This document shows positions 16,031-27,600 of a stretch of DNA of 64,000 nucleotides, one piece after another (position 1 is the stretch's first letter; the number at the start of each line of letters is the position of its first letter). The notes beneath the pieces are model-generated. The model made no database searches and was not told the DNA's origin. It saw nothing but the letters and a program-made list of their open reading frames with translations. A program made the position numbers and the translations under genes. The stretch comes from Bacteroidia bacterium (GTDB taxonomy: Bacteria; Bacteroidota; Bacteroidia; Cytophagales; Cyclobacteriaceae), in contig JAUIAO010000016.1 in assembly GCA_030425425.1 (NCBI GenBank), positions 1 to 64,000 of the forward strand, read 5' to 3'.

Positions 16031-17953
16031 TCACCCCTTCCCTTTCATCAGCCCTTTTAGTAGACTGGTAGTAATATTGATAAAATTACCTTCAGTAATA
16101 ATACCAACTAGTCGATCATTCTTGACTACCGGAAGACAATCTGTTTTGGCTTCCCTCATAAGGATCAATGCATCCCGGATCGTGGCTTCCGGGTGAATCG
16201 TGGTGGGGTCTTTATCCATCAGATCCTTTACCAAAACTGATTCATTGGGGTTTACATGCATCTTTTTGCTGTAATAGCGAAGTAAGATCCGATAATTCAA
16301 AACTCCCTTCAACCGGCCTTTATCATCCTCAATCGGTACGTGCTTGATATGTCGCCAGTTGATGATATCCGCTACCAGTTCCGGGATATCATCCTGATGA
16401 GCAGTAAACAAATCAGTGGTCATAAACTCTTCCACCAGCATCGAATAGGGATGCCAGTTGGTCATGTCTTCCAGTGAAGCCAGCTCCCATTGATGAACGG
16501 GAATACCCGCTCGTTGATTTTTGATCATACAGGAAGTGATCGCAACCAAAAATTCTTCCCGAGACGTTTGCTTCATCAGACTGATATGAGAGTCCAGCAC
16601 CCATTTAGTACCTGTTTTACCGGTTTCGTTTCGTTCTTCAATGATCTCCAGATACTTATTGATATCAGCTGCATCTAATCCGTTTTTCTCCAATCCTTCT
16701 CTGGCAATTGGCAGCAATTCTTTTTTGATGAGTTCCTGCACATCTACCTTCGTGCCTTTTACCCATTTAAAGTCAGTATTCAATCCATCACGTGCTGCTG
16801 ACACGAAATTGTCCTTAGCATGATCAAATTCCATCACTTTGGTGATATCCGGGTAGTGATCTCCAAATGCATTCATCAACCCAAACCAAAATGCAGCATT
16901 GGCTACTTCGTCTACTACCGAAGGCCCGGCTGGGAATACCCTGTTTTCGATCCTTAAATGAGGTTTGCCATTGGCACTTATACCATAGCATGGTCGATTC
17001 CATCGATACACCGTACTATTATGGATCATGAGTGCTTTAAGTTTTGGAGTGATCCCTTCATCGAGCATTTTCATGACATCCTGCTCAAATTCCGACATCA
17101 GCATAACGCGAAAGCGTACAATATCCTCTTTGTACATATCCACGATGGAATTTTCCAACCAAGAGTTGCCAAACATGACACGTGGACTTCTGTCTCTGAT
17201 GTGATCCCCGGTAATTCGCGTATCAACAGACTGCTGGAAAAGTGCAACACGCGTTTCGGACCATAGTCTCTTCCCGAAAAGCAAAGGTGAGTTACTGCTG
17301 ATCGCTAAAACGGGACCTGCTAGTGCCTGAGCTACATTGTATTTACTCACAAACTCATCAGGCGTCACTTGAAGATGCACCTGAAAACTTGTATTGCATG
17401 ATTCCAACATGGCTGAATCGTGCTTGATATTCAACTCATCCAATCCGGTAATTCGAAGCTCATAGTTTTTACCCCGCATCTTACTGATGGCTTTGAGCAG
17501 GGCAGCGTAACGTTCAAGTGGTGTTAGGTTCTCTATTTCCAAATCAAACTTGCGAATGGTCGGAAGAATCCCCGTCAGCACAAAATTTAACTGCTCTTCA
17601 TCTCCTACCGCATACAGTTCATTCATGCGGGCGTTGAGATTAGTTTCCATCTGGCTGAGGCAGTTTCCTTTAAACTCCAACGGCTGCAGGTTGGCCTCCA
17701 GGTTGAACAAGGCGAGCTCCGTGGTGAAAGCATCATCATTCAGTCTTCCCAGCACATCCAATGACTTAGGTGCCGGCTTATAATGATCGTCAACTATACA
17801 GATTTCTTGTTCCGCACCTATGTGCATTGGTGCATCATTGAACCAGCCCTCTTCGAGCATACGCTCCAGAGCATGCACGTCCTTGAGCAGGTGTCGGGTA
17901 AAGGTATTGAGTTGCTTGTGGTTGGAAATGACTTTTACGTTCAGGTCACCCAT
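16031..17953 (-). CDS. GCS2-like carboxylate-amine ligase fused to a CBS-domain pair
   Basis: 640 residues. Residues ~1-470 resemble the GCS2 (glutamate-cysteine ligase type 2) fold: MHIGAEQEICIVDD, LEANLQPLEF, SFQVHLQV, RVALFQQSVDTR and KPHLRIENRVFPAGPS match its ATP/metal-binding segments. Residues ~505-640 form two CBS motifs (MTTDLFTAHQDDIPELVADI and VLVKDLMDKDPTTIHPEATIRDALILM), which usually bind adenine nucleotides and regulate. A peptide-bond-forming ligase regulated by nucleotide level is the likely role; whether it makes gamma-glutamylcysteine is uncertain. Cytoplasmic. The right arm of the four-helix-bundle unit ends eight bases past its stop. Confidence 0.8.
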   Translation of the reverse strand: MGDLNVKVISNHKQLNTFTRHLLKDVHALERMLEEGWFNDAPMHIGAEQEICIVDDHYKPAPKSLDVLGRLNDDAFTTELALFNLEANLQPLEFKGNCLSQMETNLNARMNELYAVGDEEQLNFVLTGILPTIRKFDLEIENLTPLERYAALLKAISKMRGKNYELRITGLDELNIKHDSAMLESCNTSFQVHLQVTPDEFVSKYNVAQALAGPVLAISSNSPLLFGKRLWSETRVALFQQSVDTRITGDHIRDRSPRVMFGNSWLENSIVDMYKEDIVRFRVMLMSEFEQDVMKMLDEGITPKLKALMIHNSTVYRWNRPCYGISANGKPHLRIENRVFPAGPSVVDEVANAAFWFGLMNAFGDHYPDITKVMEFDHAKDNFVSAARDGLNTDFKWVKGTKVDVQELIKKELLPIAREGLEKNGLDAADINKYLEIIEERNETGKTGTKWVLDSHISLMKQTSREEFLVAITSCMIKNQRAGIPVHQWELASLEDMTNWHPYSMLVEEFMTTDLFTAHQDDIPELVADIINWRHIKHVPIEDDKGRLKGVLNYRILLRYYSKKMHVNPNESVLVKDLMDKDPTTIHPEATIRDALILMREAKTDCLPVVKNDRLVGIITEGNFINITTSLLKGLMKGKG

Positions 17954-18037
17954 GGGATTGTTGTTTGCTCATCAAATTAGCCATTAATTCCCAAATCAAA
18001 AAGAACAAAAATCACGCTATAGAGCGATAAAAGCTAC

Positions 18038-19462
18038 TCAGCGCATTTCTTTGAGATAGGCACCTTCAGGAAACTTAGCAGCATACATCTTTTTCACCTG
18101 AGCATTCAGTTCCTCTCTCTCTGTCAGTTTGGTGAGTTGGAACATTTGCCAATAATGAAACTCTTCCTGCGGATTAAAAGTCTCAGGATTATTCAAAAAA
18201 TGATAGGCAATCTCCAGCATTTCATCGGGAGAAAGATTGAAGAGAAAGGCATTGATCTCACTAAGTGGCTTAGTAAATCCTGTAGTGTAGTAATTCACAT
18301 ACATGTAGAAATTATTGGAGGGGCTAAAATCATAATGTGCCTGATAGAGATCGATAAATATCTGGGTAATCATCGCTATCAGATACTCATTTTCTGGCTG
18401 CTCCAGTCTCATCATTGTGGCCAGATAAAGCACAATTTCATAAAAATGATAATCATAAGCTGCCTGTAACAAATCAAAGGCAAGAGGACTATCAATGATT
18501 GATAAATGGGAGCTTTTAGGAGCATTGATTTTCAAACCAGTCAATTGCTCCAAAGCCTTCATTCTCAACTTAGTATCTGGGTGAGATTGAATAGAATCCG
18601 TAAAATAGATAAAACTCACATCTCTGGTTTTTTCATATATGGGCAACCGATCATTGAACCAAAAACTTCGCATGGGGTATTTGGTAGTAAAGAGCTGCTG
18701 TAGTAGCATGCGAACCGGCATTGGTTCAGAATATACATTCAATCCGATCTTACCAATCATCGGCACAGCAAGACTAATATCCTCCTCACATTTTTGCATG
18801 TACATAATGGAAAGACTGTCAGCTTCTACTTCGTCACTTCGTTTATTTTTGAAAAGAGCGTAAGCCAATGTCTGAGCTTCTTCCAGATCGCTTACACTAC
18901 CCCGGCGCTGGATGCTTTCTCCTATTGCCTGAATCGCTTTGTCTTCAATGTCATTTTCCTGAAACTCATGTATCCTTCTAATGGAGTGTTCTCTGGCAAT
19001 GTGAGCCAGTTCATGACCAATGATCATTTTCAGTTCTTCAGCCGTACTGCTGGCTACAATCACACCAATATTGATTTCAATCACATGTATCATCAAGGAA
19101 GATGCATTGACCGCCGGATCTATACTGACTAAGAATATCGGATCATCGATCTGTAGCTGACAGTTTTTAATGATCTCCAATCCAATTGTGCTAACCAGAT
19201 TTTCCAATGAATCATTTTGGATGTAAAGTTGGTCATCGATTCCATTCAGCACATGATCACGGCTTTTGATAATGCTTTCGGCATAAAACTGAGTAGACTG
19301 ATCCAGCTTTGCCAACTCACGTTCGGCATTGGCATTGACTTGCTCTATTAAAACTTTAGACTTTTTGTCGTATCGTGCCATTGGCTGAAAGCCGTTGACT
19401 TTTATCTGTCCATAGAGTGAATGAGTAATAGAAATGAAAACGAGAATTACTACGCGCAACAC
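18038..19462 (-). CDS. Secreted M48-family zinc metalloprotease
   Basis: 474 residues with a signal peptide (MLRVVILVFISITHSLYG) read from a GTG. The active site is IIGHELAHIAREHS (HExxH), and the third zinc ligand is likely the Glu in KNRSDEVEADSL. After the protease domain (to ~300) comes an all-helical C-terminal region. Periplasmic M48 proteins such as BepA help quality control of outer-membrane proteins, which would suit this genome; that is inference. It is divergent from tyrS, with about 100 bases between them. Confidence 0.85.
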   Translation of the reverse strand: MLRVVILVFISITHSLYGQIKVNGFQPMARYDKKSKVLIEQVNANAERELAKLDQSTQFYAESIIKSRDHVLNGIDDQLYIQNDSLENLVSTIGLEIIKNCQLQIDDPIFLVSIDPAVNASSLMIHVIEINIGVIVASSTAEELKMIIGHELAHIAREHSIRRIHEFQENDIEDKAIQAIGESIQRRGSVSDLEEAQTLAYALFKNKRSDEVEADSLSIMYMQKCEEDISLAVPMIGKIGLNVYSEPMPVRMLLQQLFTTKYPMRSFWFNDRLPIYEKTRDVSFIYFTDSIQSHPDTKLRMKALEQLTGLKINAPKSSHLSIIDSPLAFDLLQAAYDYHFYEIVLYLATMMRLEQPENEYLIAMITQIFIDLYQAHYDFSPSNNFYMYVNYYTTGFTKPLSEINAFLFNLSPDEMLEIAYHFLNNPETFNPQEEFHYWQMFQLTKLTEREELNAQVKKMYAAKFPEGAYLKEMR

Positions 19463-19512
19463 AAACTGGTCATTTTGATGGTGATTTAAGAAGCAAAATA
19501 TAAAAGGCCTTC

Positions 19513-19520
19513 TATTTTTG
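19513..19520 (+). promoter_or_regulatory. Bacteroidota -7 promoter element of tyrS
   Basis: TATTTTTG fits the Bacteroidota consensus TAnnTTTG and lies 41 bases before the tyrS ATG. I see no good -33 TTTG at the right distance, so this is a weak call. Confidence 0.4.
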
Positions 19521-19560
19521 CGGTCTTAAATTGAAAAAAGAAGAACATAACGATAATTCG

Positions 19561-20862
19561 ATGAAAGATTTTGTAGCGGAGTTGACCTGGAGAGGAATGA
19601 TTCAGGATATTATGCCTGAAACACAAGAACATCTGATGGAAGAAATGAGAGCTGCCTATGTGGGAATCGACCCCACGGCGGATTCTTTGCATATTGGCCA
19701 CCTGGTGAGCGTGATGATGCTGAGACATTTCCAGTTGAGTGGGCACAAACCTTTGGCTTTGGTAGGTGGTGCTACGGGTATGATTGGTGACCCTTCCGGA
19801 AAATCTGCAGAACGAAATTTATTGGATGAAGCCACCCTGAGACATAATCAGGAATCAATAAAAAACCAACTTTCGAGATTTCTTGATTTTGACTCTAATG
19901 CGCCCAATGCAGCAGTATTGGTCAACAATTACGATTGGATGAAGGAATTTTCATTTCTTGGATTTATCCGTGATGTAGGTAAGCATATTACCGTGAACTA
20001 TATGATGGCGAAGGATTCCGTAAAAAAGCGGCTTTCTTCGGAATCTTCAGAAGGAATGAGCTTCACTGAGTTTACCTACCAATTGGTACAGGGTTATGAC
20101 TTTTTGCACTTGTATCAAAATGAAAAATGCACCCTCCAAATGGGCGGTTCTGACCAATGGGGAAATATCACAACAGGCACCGAATTGATCAGAAGAATAG
20201 GTGGTGGTAAAGCATACGCTATGACATGCCCGCTGATTACCAAGGCAGACGGCACCAAATTTGGGAAAACAGAAGGCGGAAATATATGGCTGGATGCTGA
20301 GCGGACTTCTCCATACAAGTTTTACCAGTATTGGCTCAATACCTCAGATGAAGATGCTGAGAAATACATCAAAATTTTCACATTCCTCACTAAGGAAGAA
20401 ATAGATGCCTTGATAGAGGAACATAAAGCTGCACCACACCAGCGAGCGCTTCAAAACAAACTTGCCGAGGAAGTAACCGTAATGGTTCACTCAAAAGAAG
20501 ATCTTGAAAAAGCTATAAAGGCATCCAGCATCCTTTTTGGAAAATCAACTACAGAGGATTTGGCTTCACTGGATGAGGCTACCTTACTTCAGGTTTTTGA
20601 AGGTGTGCCACAGACCGAAATCACCAAAGCTGATTTTGAAGCTGCTGCTAATGTTACTGATCTCTTAAGTGAAATTTCTAACGGAATTGTATTTGCGTCC
20701 AAAGGTGAAGCACGCCGCATGATCAAAGGTGGAGGAGTAAGTATCAACAAGCAGAAAGTTGGTACGGCTGATGATGAAGTTAACTTTGACCTCTTACAAG
20801 GAAAGTATCTTCTGGCCCAGAAAGGCAAGAAAAATTACTATCTTATTGCTGTTTTACCCTAA
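19561..20862 (+). CDS. tyrS: Tyrosyl-tRNA synthetase
   Basis: 433 residues from the ATG at 19561; a TTG at 19531 would add ten Lys/Glu/Asn-rich residues and is less likely. The HIGH motif is at residues 44-47 (DSLHIGHL) and the KMSKS equivalent is KFGKTEGG. Tyrosine-pocket residues are visible in YDFLHLYQ and GGSDQWGN. The C-terminal ~70 residues are the S4-like tRNA-binding domain ([17 protein letters not shown]). It charges tRNA-Tyr in the cytoplasm. The following outer-membrane gene starts 11 bases later and is probably co-transcribed. Confidence 0.96.
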   Translation: MKDFVAELTWRGMIQDIMPETQEHLMEEMRAAYVGIDPTADSLHIGHLVSVMMLRHFQLSGHKPLALVGGATGMIGDPSGKSAERNLLDEATLRHNQESIKNQLSRFLDFDSNAPNAAVLVNNYDWMKEFSFLGFIRDVGKHITVNYMMAKDSVKKRLSSESSEGMSFTEFTYQLVQGYDFLHLYQNEKCTLQMGGSDQWGNITTGTELIRRIGGGKAYAMTCPLITKADGTKFGKTEGGNIWLDAERTSPYKFYQYWLNTSDEDAEKYIKIFTFLTKEEIDALIEEHKAAPHQRALQNKLAEEVTVMVHSKEDLEKAIKASSILFGKSTTEDLASLDEATLLQVFEGVPQTEITKADFEAAANVTDLLSEISNGIVFASKGEARRMIKGGGVSINKQKVGTADDEVNFDLLQGKYLLAQKGKKNYYLIAVLP

Positions 20863-20873
20863 ACCATAAAGCT

Positions 20874-22658
20874 ATGCGCGCCATTCTTTTTTTGTTTATA
20901 ATCTCGCTATTTGGAAACTGGTCATTTGCACAGGAATCGGGAGCTGATGACTTTTCAGACTATTCATACCTATGGGAAACCAAAAAGGATAAGAAAAAGA
21001 AGAAAAAAACAAAAGAGGAACAGCAGCCACTTGAAGAATTAGATCAGGTAGCTCCGGCGGATACGCTAAAGAAAGAATCCACGAATGTTCCTGATGAAAC
21101 GATTCCGGGCGACACGCTAAAAAAAGATGAGCCTGCTGAGCAGATAGAACCCGAGGTAGACGCACCACAGGTAGAAGAGGTGGACGAACCTGAATCGGAA
21201 GATGTTGAAATAGAAATGGATCCTACGGATGTTGAAGATGCTCCTAACGAAGAGATGCAGGAGCCTGACACTGAAGTATCCACTGATCCATATGAGGCAC
21301 CAGATGAGCCAAAACAAAAAAAGGAAAGAGCTGACCCACCGCAAATGGGAGATTTCCGCTCTGGAATGGCTGGATCATCTGGTGGTGGCAGCAACATCAA
21401 CGGTGGCCTTACAGTCACCAATATTGATGGTCAATATTTTGTGGGATTGGTGCTCAATCCTGAGTTGAACCTCGGCAAAGTGGGCGTGGGTTTAAATGTC
21501 CCGATACTTTATGGCTTAGAAGATCAGAAAGTCAGAACAGAGATTTTCAAAGATGGTGTCGGTATTGCAAGATTGATTACCTATGTCCGATACGGCATTC
21601 AGAAAAGTACTCCTGTTTACGTTAAGGTTGGTCAGCTCAACAACACGATGATTGGTTTTGGAGGTTTGATCAATAACTACACCAATACAACTAGTTTTGA
21701 GAAACGTACCATCGGACTTCACTATGATGTAAATTATAAAGGTTTAGTTGGTCTGGAGGGAATGTATAGCGATTTCAGCCCTGGTAGTTTTAACCTGTTT
21801 GCGATCAGACCTTATGTCCGACCATTGATCTACACTGGCATTCCGATTGTCAGAACTTTCGAAATTGGCACAACGATTATCAAGGATAAAGACCAAACGA
21901 GTCAGGTAAGACCTGACACCACCCAAAACTCTTATTTGTTTACCAAAAATGGTGTTGGAGCATTCGGCATAGATGCTGGAGTAACACTTCTTAAAATTCC
22001 GTTCATTCAGATCGACCTATTTGCCAATTATTCCAGGCTGAACCTCGGGTCGGATGCATTAACAGATTCACTGGCCAGTGCGACGGTCATCGCCAATGAG
22101 AATGATTTCAAAAACGGCAATGGCATCAGCGCTGGTATCAATTTCAGGTTTCATTTCATCGCAGATGTGATGAGCACTGACGTACGGATAGAGCGATTGA
22201 ATTATTCTGATTATTATTTACCACAGTTTTTCGATGCTACCTATCAGATCGATAAAGATGCGAAAATATATGCGCTGGGTTCTGCTCAGAAAATGAGTGG
22301 TATCTATGGTAGTCTCACCGGTCAGATTCTTCAGAAAGTACAGATTGGGGGCAGTTTGATGATACCAGATGAAATTTCCACAGAAACTCCAGCAGTGGTA
22401 AGAGTCAATGCTAATCTGGATAGATTGGCAGATAAGTTTTCATTCCATGGAAGCTACATCAAAGGTGGATTAACAGATTTGAATGATGCCTTTACTTTTG
22501 ACAATAGATCACTTGCCAAACTAAGAGTGATTTATCACCTGAATAAGTTTCTGGCGACAGGAATGGATTACTATTATTATTGGGTTAGAAATGAAGAAGG
22601 TGAATACAAAGCCACTCAATATGTTTCTCCATATTTCGGGTTGAGTATTTCATTTTAA
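20874..22658 (+). CDS. Secreted protein with acidic linker and C-terminal outer-membrane barrel
   Basis: 594 residues with a signal peptide (MRAILFLFIISLFGNWSFAQ). Residues ~35-165 are low-complexity: a Lys block (KKDKKKKKKTKEE), then Asp/Glu/Pro-rich sequence with repeated DTLKK. From ~185 onwards the sequence alternates like a beta barrel (GLTVTNIDGQYFVGLVLNP, IRPYVRPLIYTGIPIV) and ends in an aromatic residue (YFGLSISF). No family recognised. The acidic linker would extend into the periplasm. It lies 11 bases after tyrS and converges on the next gene. Confidence 0.7.
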   Translation: MRAILFLFIISLFGNWSFAQESGADDFSDYSYLWETKKDKKKKKKTKEEQQPLEELDQVAPADTLKKESTNVPDETIPGDTLKKDEPAEQIEPEVDAPQVEEVDEPESEDVEIEMDPTDVEDAPNEEMQEPDTEVSTDPYEAPDEPKQKKERADPPQMGDFRSGMAGSSGGGSNINGGLTVTNIDGQYFVGLVLNPELNLGKVGVGLNVPILYGLEDQKVRTEIFKDGVGIARLITYVRYGIQKSTPVYVKVGQLNNTMIGFGGLINNYTNTTSFEKRTIGLHYDVNYKGLVGLEGMYSDFSPGSFNLFAIRPYVRPLIYTGIPIVRTFEIGTTIIKDKDQTSQVRPDTTQNSYLFTKNGVGAFGIDAGVTLLKIPFIQIDLFANYSRLNLGSDALTDSLASATVIANENDFKNGNGISAGINFRFHFIADVMSTDVRIERLNYSDYYLPQFFDATYQIDKDAKIYALGSAQKMSGIYGSLTGQILQKVQIGGSLMIPDEISTETPAVVRVNANLDRLADKFSFHGSYIKGGLTDLNDAFTFDNRSLAKLRVIYHLNKFLATGMDYYYYWVRNEEGEYKATQYVSPYFGLSISF

Positions 22659-22702
22659 AAGGATGAGAGATTGAAGTCAAATTGATTGATTCCCTTTTGT
22701 CT

Positions 22703-23545
22703 TTATAAATTCCAAAACAGTCCAAAACCAAAATTAGGAGCAGCAAGGATTCGTTTGCCGGAAAGTGCCAACCCTGCATTGGCTGTGAGGCCGAAATTGT
22801 CATTGAATAAATATGACACTTCAGGTGTGTATGAGAAATATTCAGTGTTGTTGGCAAATGTCCCTGATGCTTCAAGGTCATTCGCAACACCATTGTATAA
22901 AGACATTCTGTCTTCAATTTTCAAGATCAATATCCAGTTGCCTGGAGTCCAACCAACCTCTCCTCCTACTCTGACTTCCTCAGAAAAACCTCTGGTTCGG
23001 TTATTGAAAGCTCCGTAAACAGATGTGTAAAAAGGTGCCGGATAAAAGGAATGACTCGCATCTATTCTGATCATTTGATTGAACTCACCATCACCTGTTT
23101 GTAGTATTCGCTCTGCGGTTACTTCAGAAAACCCAAAGGGCAATCCGAATAATAGCTGAGCCGACATTACGATCTTACGATCCTGGAAAAATCCATATTT
23201 CAAAGCTATATCCGTATCACCAAAAGAGTTGATTGCATCACCAGGGTTGACATCTCCACTCTGCCCTATTTGTTGCCTATTCATGGTAGAGCGAACAAAA
23301 AAAGGTACATATGCAATTACATCCAGCTTGTCCGTCAATCCATATTCCAAATACAAACTGCTGGTGTAAAGGCTTATTGTAGGAATATCCACTATGGCTC
23401 CTCCTTTATCAAAAAAAAGTTGGGAACGGATCATATTCTGAGCTACTTTGAAATAACCGCTATTCTTTTCAAAAACCCATCCTCCACCAGCTAAGACCTG
23501 ATAACCAGAAAGAATGATCAGCAAATAGATAAATGACTTTTTCAT
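22703..23545 (-). CDS. Outer-membrane beta-barrel protein, unknown substrate
   Basis: 280 residues from the ATG at 23545, which begins a clear signal peptide (MKKSFIYLLIILSGYQVLAG); a start at 23569 would add eight residues before it. The mature part is rich in alternating strands (YGLTDKLDVIAYVPFFVR, DTDIALKYGFFQDRKIVMSAQ) and ends in FGLFWNL, as for a small barrel of the transporter/DUF3187-like or MetA-pathway-of-phenol type; the exact family is not certain. Its ATG follows the lipoprotein stop by one base, so the two are one operon. Confidence 0.75.
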   Translation of the reverse strand: MKKSFIYLLIILSGYQVLAGGGWVFEKNSGYFKVAQNMIRSQLFFDKGGAIVDIPTISLYTSSLYLEYGLTDKLDVIAYVPFFVRSTMNRQQIGQSGDVNPGDAINSFGDTDIALKYGFFQDRKIVMSAQLLFGLPFGFSEVTAERILQTGDGEFNQMIRIDASHSFYPAPFYTSVYGAFNNRTRGFSEEVRVGGEVGWTPGNWILILKIEDRMSLYNGVANDLEASGTFANNTEYFSYTPEVSYLFNDNFGLTANAGLALSGKRILAAPNFGFGLFWNL

Positions 23546-23546
23546 T

Positions 23547-24476
23547 TTACTTGAGTTCAGCCGATCCAAAAGTGATACTCGCTGGTTTACAGAGCATGAT
23601 TACATATTGATATTGATCCAGGGTTACCGATGCATCAATCTCAGAGATATTGAAAGAATGGAATCCTTTTCCGGTTATTTCAGAGACTTCTAATCCTTGA
23701 GCTCTCACAACACTTCCCGATGTGGAATTCGCCAGATATGCGAATGTGCCTAAAGCAAAATCAGTTTCAAAATTTTCACCGAGCTCCAAAATTAGATCAC
23801 CAGACTCGTCAATAAAGAGTGTGGTTGTCCCTGACGTGTTATAACTTCCAGCTCCCTGAAAATTACCCGAGCGTGATTGTAAACCTACCATCAGTTTGAT
23901 TTCCTGACTACTCACACCATCTACTGTCGCCGTAATAGCGGCTTCACCGTCGGAAACGGCAGTAGCTAAACCAGAAGCATCAACCGCAACAACAGAAGGC
24001 ATATCTGAAGACCATGTAAACGTATCCACACTAACCTCCTCGTTTGAACTTGTGTAAGCCGTAGCAGCAAGCTGAATCGTTTCACCGACGTTAAAAGATG
24101 TTTTGTCTGCTGAAATAATTACCGACGCTACATCAAGTTCGGTTTCGACTACTGTGACCATTACAGTCGCCGTATCTTCACCTGGATTAAAAACAATGAC
24201 CTGTGTTTGTCCCTTTGCAATTCCACTAATACTGCCTTCTTGATTAACTACAGCTATCGATTCATCTTTTGACTCCCAGAATAGCTGAGTATCAGGTTCT
24301 GGCCTATCCATATTGTAGAAATAAGTAGCTTCGACAGATTTGGATTCACCTACCATCAAAACCAAAGAAGTGATATCAACAACAACTGACGGATCTTTAG
24401 GCTCATCTATTTGATCTGTACCAACGCACCCACTAATTGCAAAGACTAAGACGATTGAATAAACTAATGTTCTCAT
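23547..24476 (-). CDS. Lipoprotein with Ig-like (BIG2) domains
   Basis: 309 residues. The lipoprotein signal peptide ends in the lipobox ISGC (residue 16). Two bacterial Ig-like group 2 domains follow: one around 30-110 (VVDITSLVLMVGESKSVEAT ... VVNQEGSISGIAKGQTQVIV) and one around 115-195 (VIISADKTSFNVGETIQL ... VVAVDASGLATAVSDGEAAI). The C-terminal ~110 residues are a separate beta-rich domain that may bind a ligand. It is probably anchored on the cell surface or outer membrane and works with the barrel encoded one base downstream. Confidence 0.85.
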   Translation of the reverse strand: MRTLVYSIVLVFAISGCVGTDQIDEPKDPSVVVDITSLVLMVGESKSVEATYFYNMDRPEPDTQLFWESKDESIAVVNQEGSISGIAKGQTQVIVFNPGEDTATVMVTVVETELDVASVIISADKTSFNVGETIQLAATAYTSSNEEVSVDTFTWSSDMPSVVAVDASGLATAVSDGEAAITATVDGVSSQEIKLMVGLQSRSGNFQGAGSYNTSGTTTLFIDESGDLILELGENFETDFALGTFAYLANSTSGSVVRAQGLEVSEITGKGFHSFNISEIDASVTLDQYQYVIMLCKPASITFGSAELK

Positions 24477-24654
24477 TCTTTAAAACTACAAAACATACAG
24501 AGGTTCAAGGGAGTTAAAATGTCGTCTGGCTAGCAAATGCATCAATAACGTCCATTTTGAATCATTTAGCCAAGGATATTGCCGGTCACATAATACCTTC
24601 TAAATCGGCAAATGATTTTCACTAGGTTTAATGTTGAGTAAATCAAAATATGTA

Positions 24655-27600
24655 ATGAGGAGAAATTTAACTTTAATTCTACTACTGGTTTCTGTGATGC
24701 TAAATGCACAAAAACTGGACATGGACCTTCTTAAAGGAATAAAGCCGCGGAGTATTGGTCCTGCGGGAATGGCCGGACGTATCACGGCTATTGATGTGAT
24801 CAATGATCAACCGAATGTAATCTATGTAGGTGCAGCATCTGGTGGTGTTTGGAAATCCGAAAATGGAGGCACTTCCTGGAAGCCTTTATTCGAGAAAGAA
24901 ACTACGGCCAGCATCGGAGCAATTGCCATACAGCAATCCAACCCATCGGTCATCTGGGTAGGAACAGGTGAAGGAAACCCAAGAAACTCTCTGAATGGTG
25001 GAGATGGAATTTATAAGTCAATAGATGGCGGCCGAACCTGGAATAAAATGGGGTTGGAAAAAACCAGAAACATTCACAGGATCATCGTCGACCCAATGAA
25101 TCCTAACACAGTTTATGCTGCAGCTATTGGTTCACCGTGGGGAATTCACCCGGAACGTGGTGTTTTCAAAACCACTAATGGAGGAAAAACCTGGGAAAAA
25201 ATTCTCTATACAAATGACAAATCAGGTGCTGCTGATTTGGTGATGGATCCTAAAAACCCGAACAAGCTAGTTGCTGCTATGTGGGAGCATTACCGACAGC
25301 CTTACTTTTTCACTTCTGGTGGTGAAGGATCCGGATTGTATGTCACTTTTGATGGTGGCGAAAACTGGGAAAAACGCACAGATGAAGATGGGTTACCAAA
25401 AGGCGACTTAGGAAGAATGGGATTGGCCATTGCGCCAAGCAATCCTAACAAAATCTATGCTTTGATCGAATCAAAAAAGAATGCACTATACAGCTCTGAA
25501 GATGGAGGATTCAAATGGACCAAAGTAAGTGATAAAGATGAAATTGGCAACAGACCATTTTACTACAGTGACATTTTTGTAGATCCCGCAAATGAGTACC
25601 GGCTGTATTCTGTGTTCACGTATGTAAACGTGAGTAATGATGGAGGAAAATCATTCTCTCAGTTGATGCCGGCATATGGCGTGAGCAATGGAGTACATCC
25701 GGATCACCATAGTTGGTGGATCCACCCTACTGACCCAAATTACATCATAGAAGGAAATGATGGTGGGTTGAATATCTCAAGAGACCGTGGTAATACATGG
25801 CGATTTGTTGAGAATATTCCTGTAGCTCAGTTTTATCACATAGCTGTGGACAATGAATATCCTTACAATGTTTATGGAGGTATGCAAGATAATGGCTCGT
25901 GGGCTGGTCCGGCATATGTATGGAAAGCACAGGGCATCAGAAATAGCTACTGGCAGGAAATTTCGTTCGGTGACGGGTTTGATGTCATTACTGACAAAGA
26001 TGATAGCCGATACGGTTGGTCTATGTCTCAGGAAGGATTCGTGGGAAGATATGACAGACAAACTGGTTACTTTGAATATGTGAAGCCACAAGGTCCGGAT
26101 ATAGATACCAAACTGCGATTCAACTGGAACTCTGCGATAGCTATTGATCCGTTTGATAATAGTACGCTGTATTTTGGAAGTCAATTTGTACATAAAAGCA
26201 CTGATAAAGGCCAGACCTGGGAAATTATCTCTCCTGACATTACTACCAATGACAAGTCAAAACAGAAACAAGACGAAAGTGGTGGATTGACAATGGATGC
26301 TACAGGTGCTGAGAATTATTGTACGGTCATCGTGGTAACCCCAAGTGAATTGGACAAAAATGTGATTTGGGCAGGAACAGATGATGGCAATATCCAGATC
26401 ACAAAAGACGGAGGTAAAACTTGGACGAATGTTGCTAAAAACATCAAAGGATTGCCTGAAAATGCTTGGGTTCCTCAGATTAAGGTTTCTAATAAAAATA
26501 AGGGAGAAGCATTCGTAATTGTGAATAATTACAGAAACTTTGATTTCAAACCTTATGCATACAGAACCAAAAACTATGGAAAATCATGGGAAAGAATTGT
26601 GGATGAAAATGATGTGATCGGATATACACTTTCAATCATTCAAGATCCTGTAGAACCGAAGTTGATGTTTTTGGGAACAGATGATGGCCTCTACGTTTCT
26701 ATAGATGAAGCCTCTACCTGGACAAAATGGACTAATGAATATCCTACCGTTAACACCATGGATATGGTTATTCATCCTCGGGAACACGATTTAGTGATTG
26801 GTACTTTTGGACGTGCTGCTTATGTAATGGATGATATCCGTCCTCTGCGGGAAATGGCAGCAAAAGGTGCTTCTGTTTTGGATAAAAAAGTTCACCTCTT
26901 CACTCCACCTACAGCTTATAATGCGGCATATCAGCAGCCAACAGGCACCAGGTTTGGAGCAGATGCGATGTTCAATGGTGAAAACAGAGGCGGCGGTGCA
27001 TTGATCTCCTATGTAGTGAATAAGCCAGAAGAAAAGAAAGATGAGTCAGACAAAAAGGATAAATCAGATGAGGAAGAAAAAGGACCTTCTTTGGACTCAT
27101 TGTCCTTGCTGGTATATAATGATGCTGATGAACTGATCAGAACGATCAAACGAAAGATTCCAGAGGATAAAGGAATCAACCGAATGACATGGTATCTAAA
27201 TGAAAAAGGCGTAAATGGTTTAACCAGAAGAGCGCTCAACAACAACCGTGAGCCAGGTGGAGTGACCGTATTACCTGGTACATATACGTTGAAACTAGCT
27301 TATGCTGGTGATACTTCAAGTGCACCAATAGAAGTGAAATTCGATCCGAGATTAGACTGGACTATGGAAACCTTAAAAGGCAAATATGATGCGTTAAAAG
27401 CTTTAGAATCAGATCTGGAATTGGCCGTGGGACGTATGGAGCAACTGAAAGACAAGATCAAGGTCATTGACGAGATGACTTCCAGAATGAAGGCTAAAGA
27501 CGAAAAGGAGTTCGAAGAGCAAATCAAGTTGTCAAAAGAACTGAAAGACACATTGAATACTTTCATCGATCAGTATGTGGGTAAAGAAGACAAGCGACAA

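Noticed and set aside
21044-21421. Minus-strand Ser-rich reading frame
   Set aside because: Antisense shadow of the acidic linker of the 20.9-22.7 kb gene.
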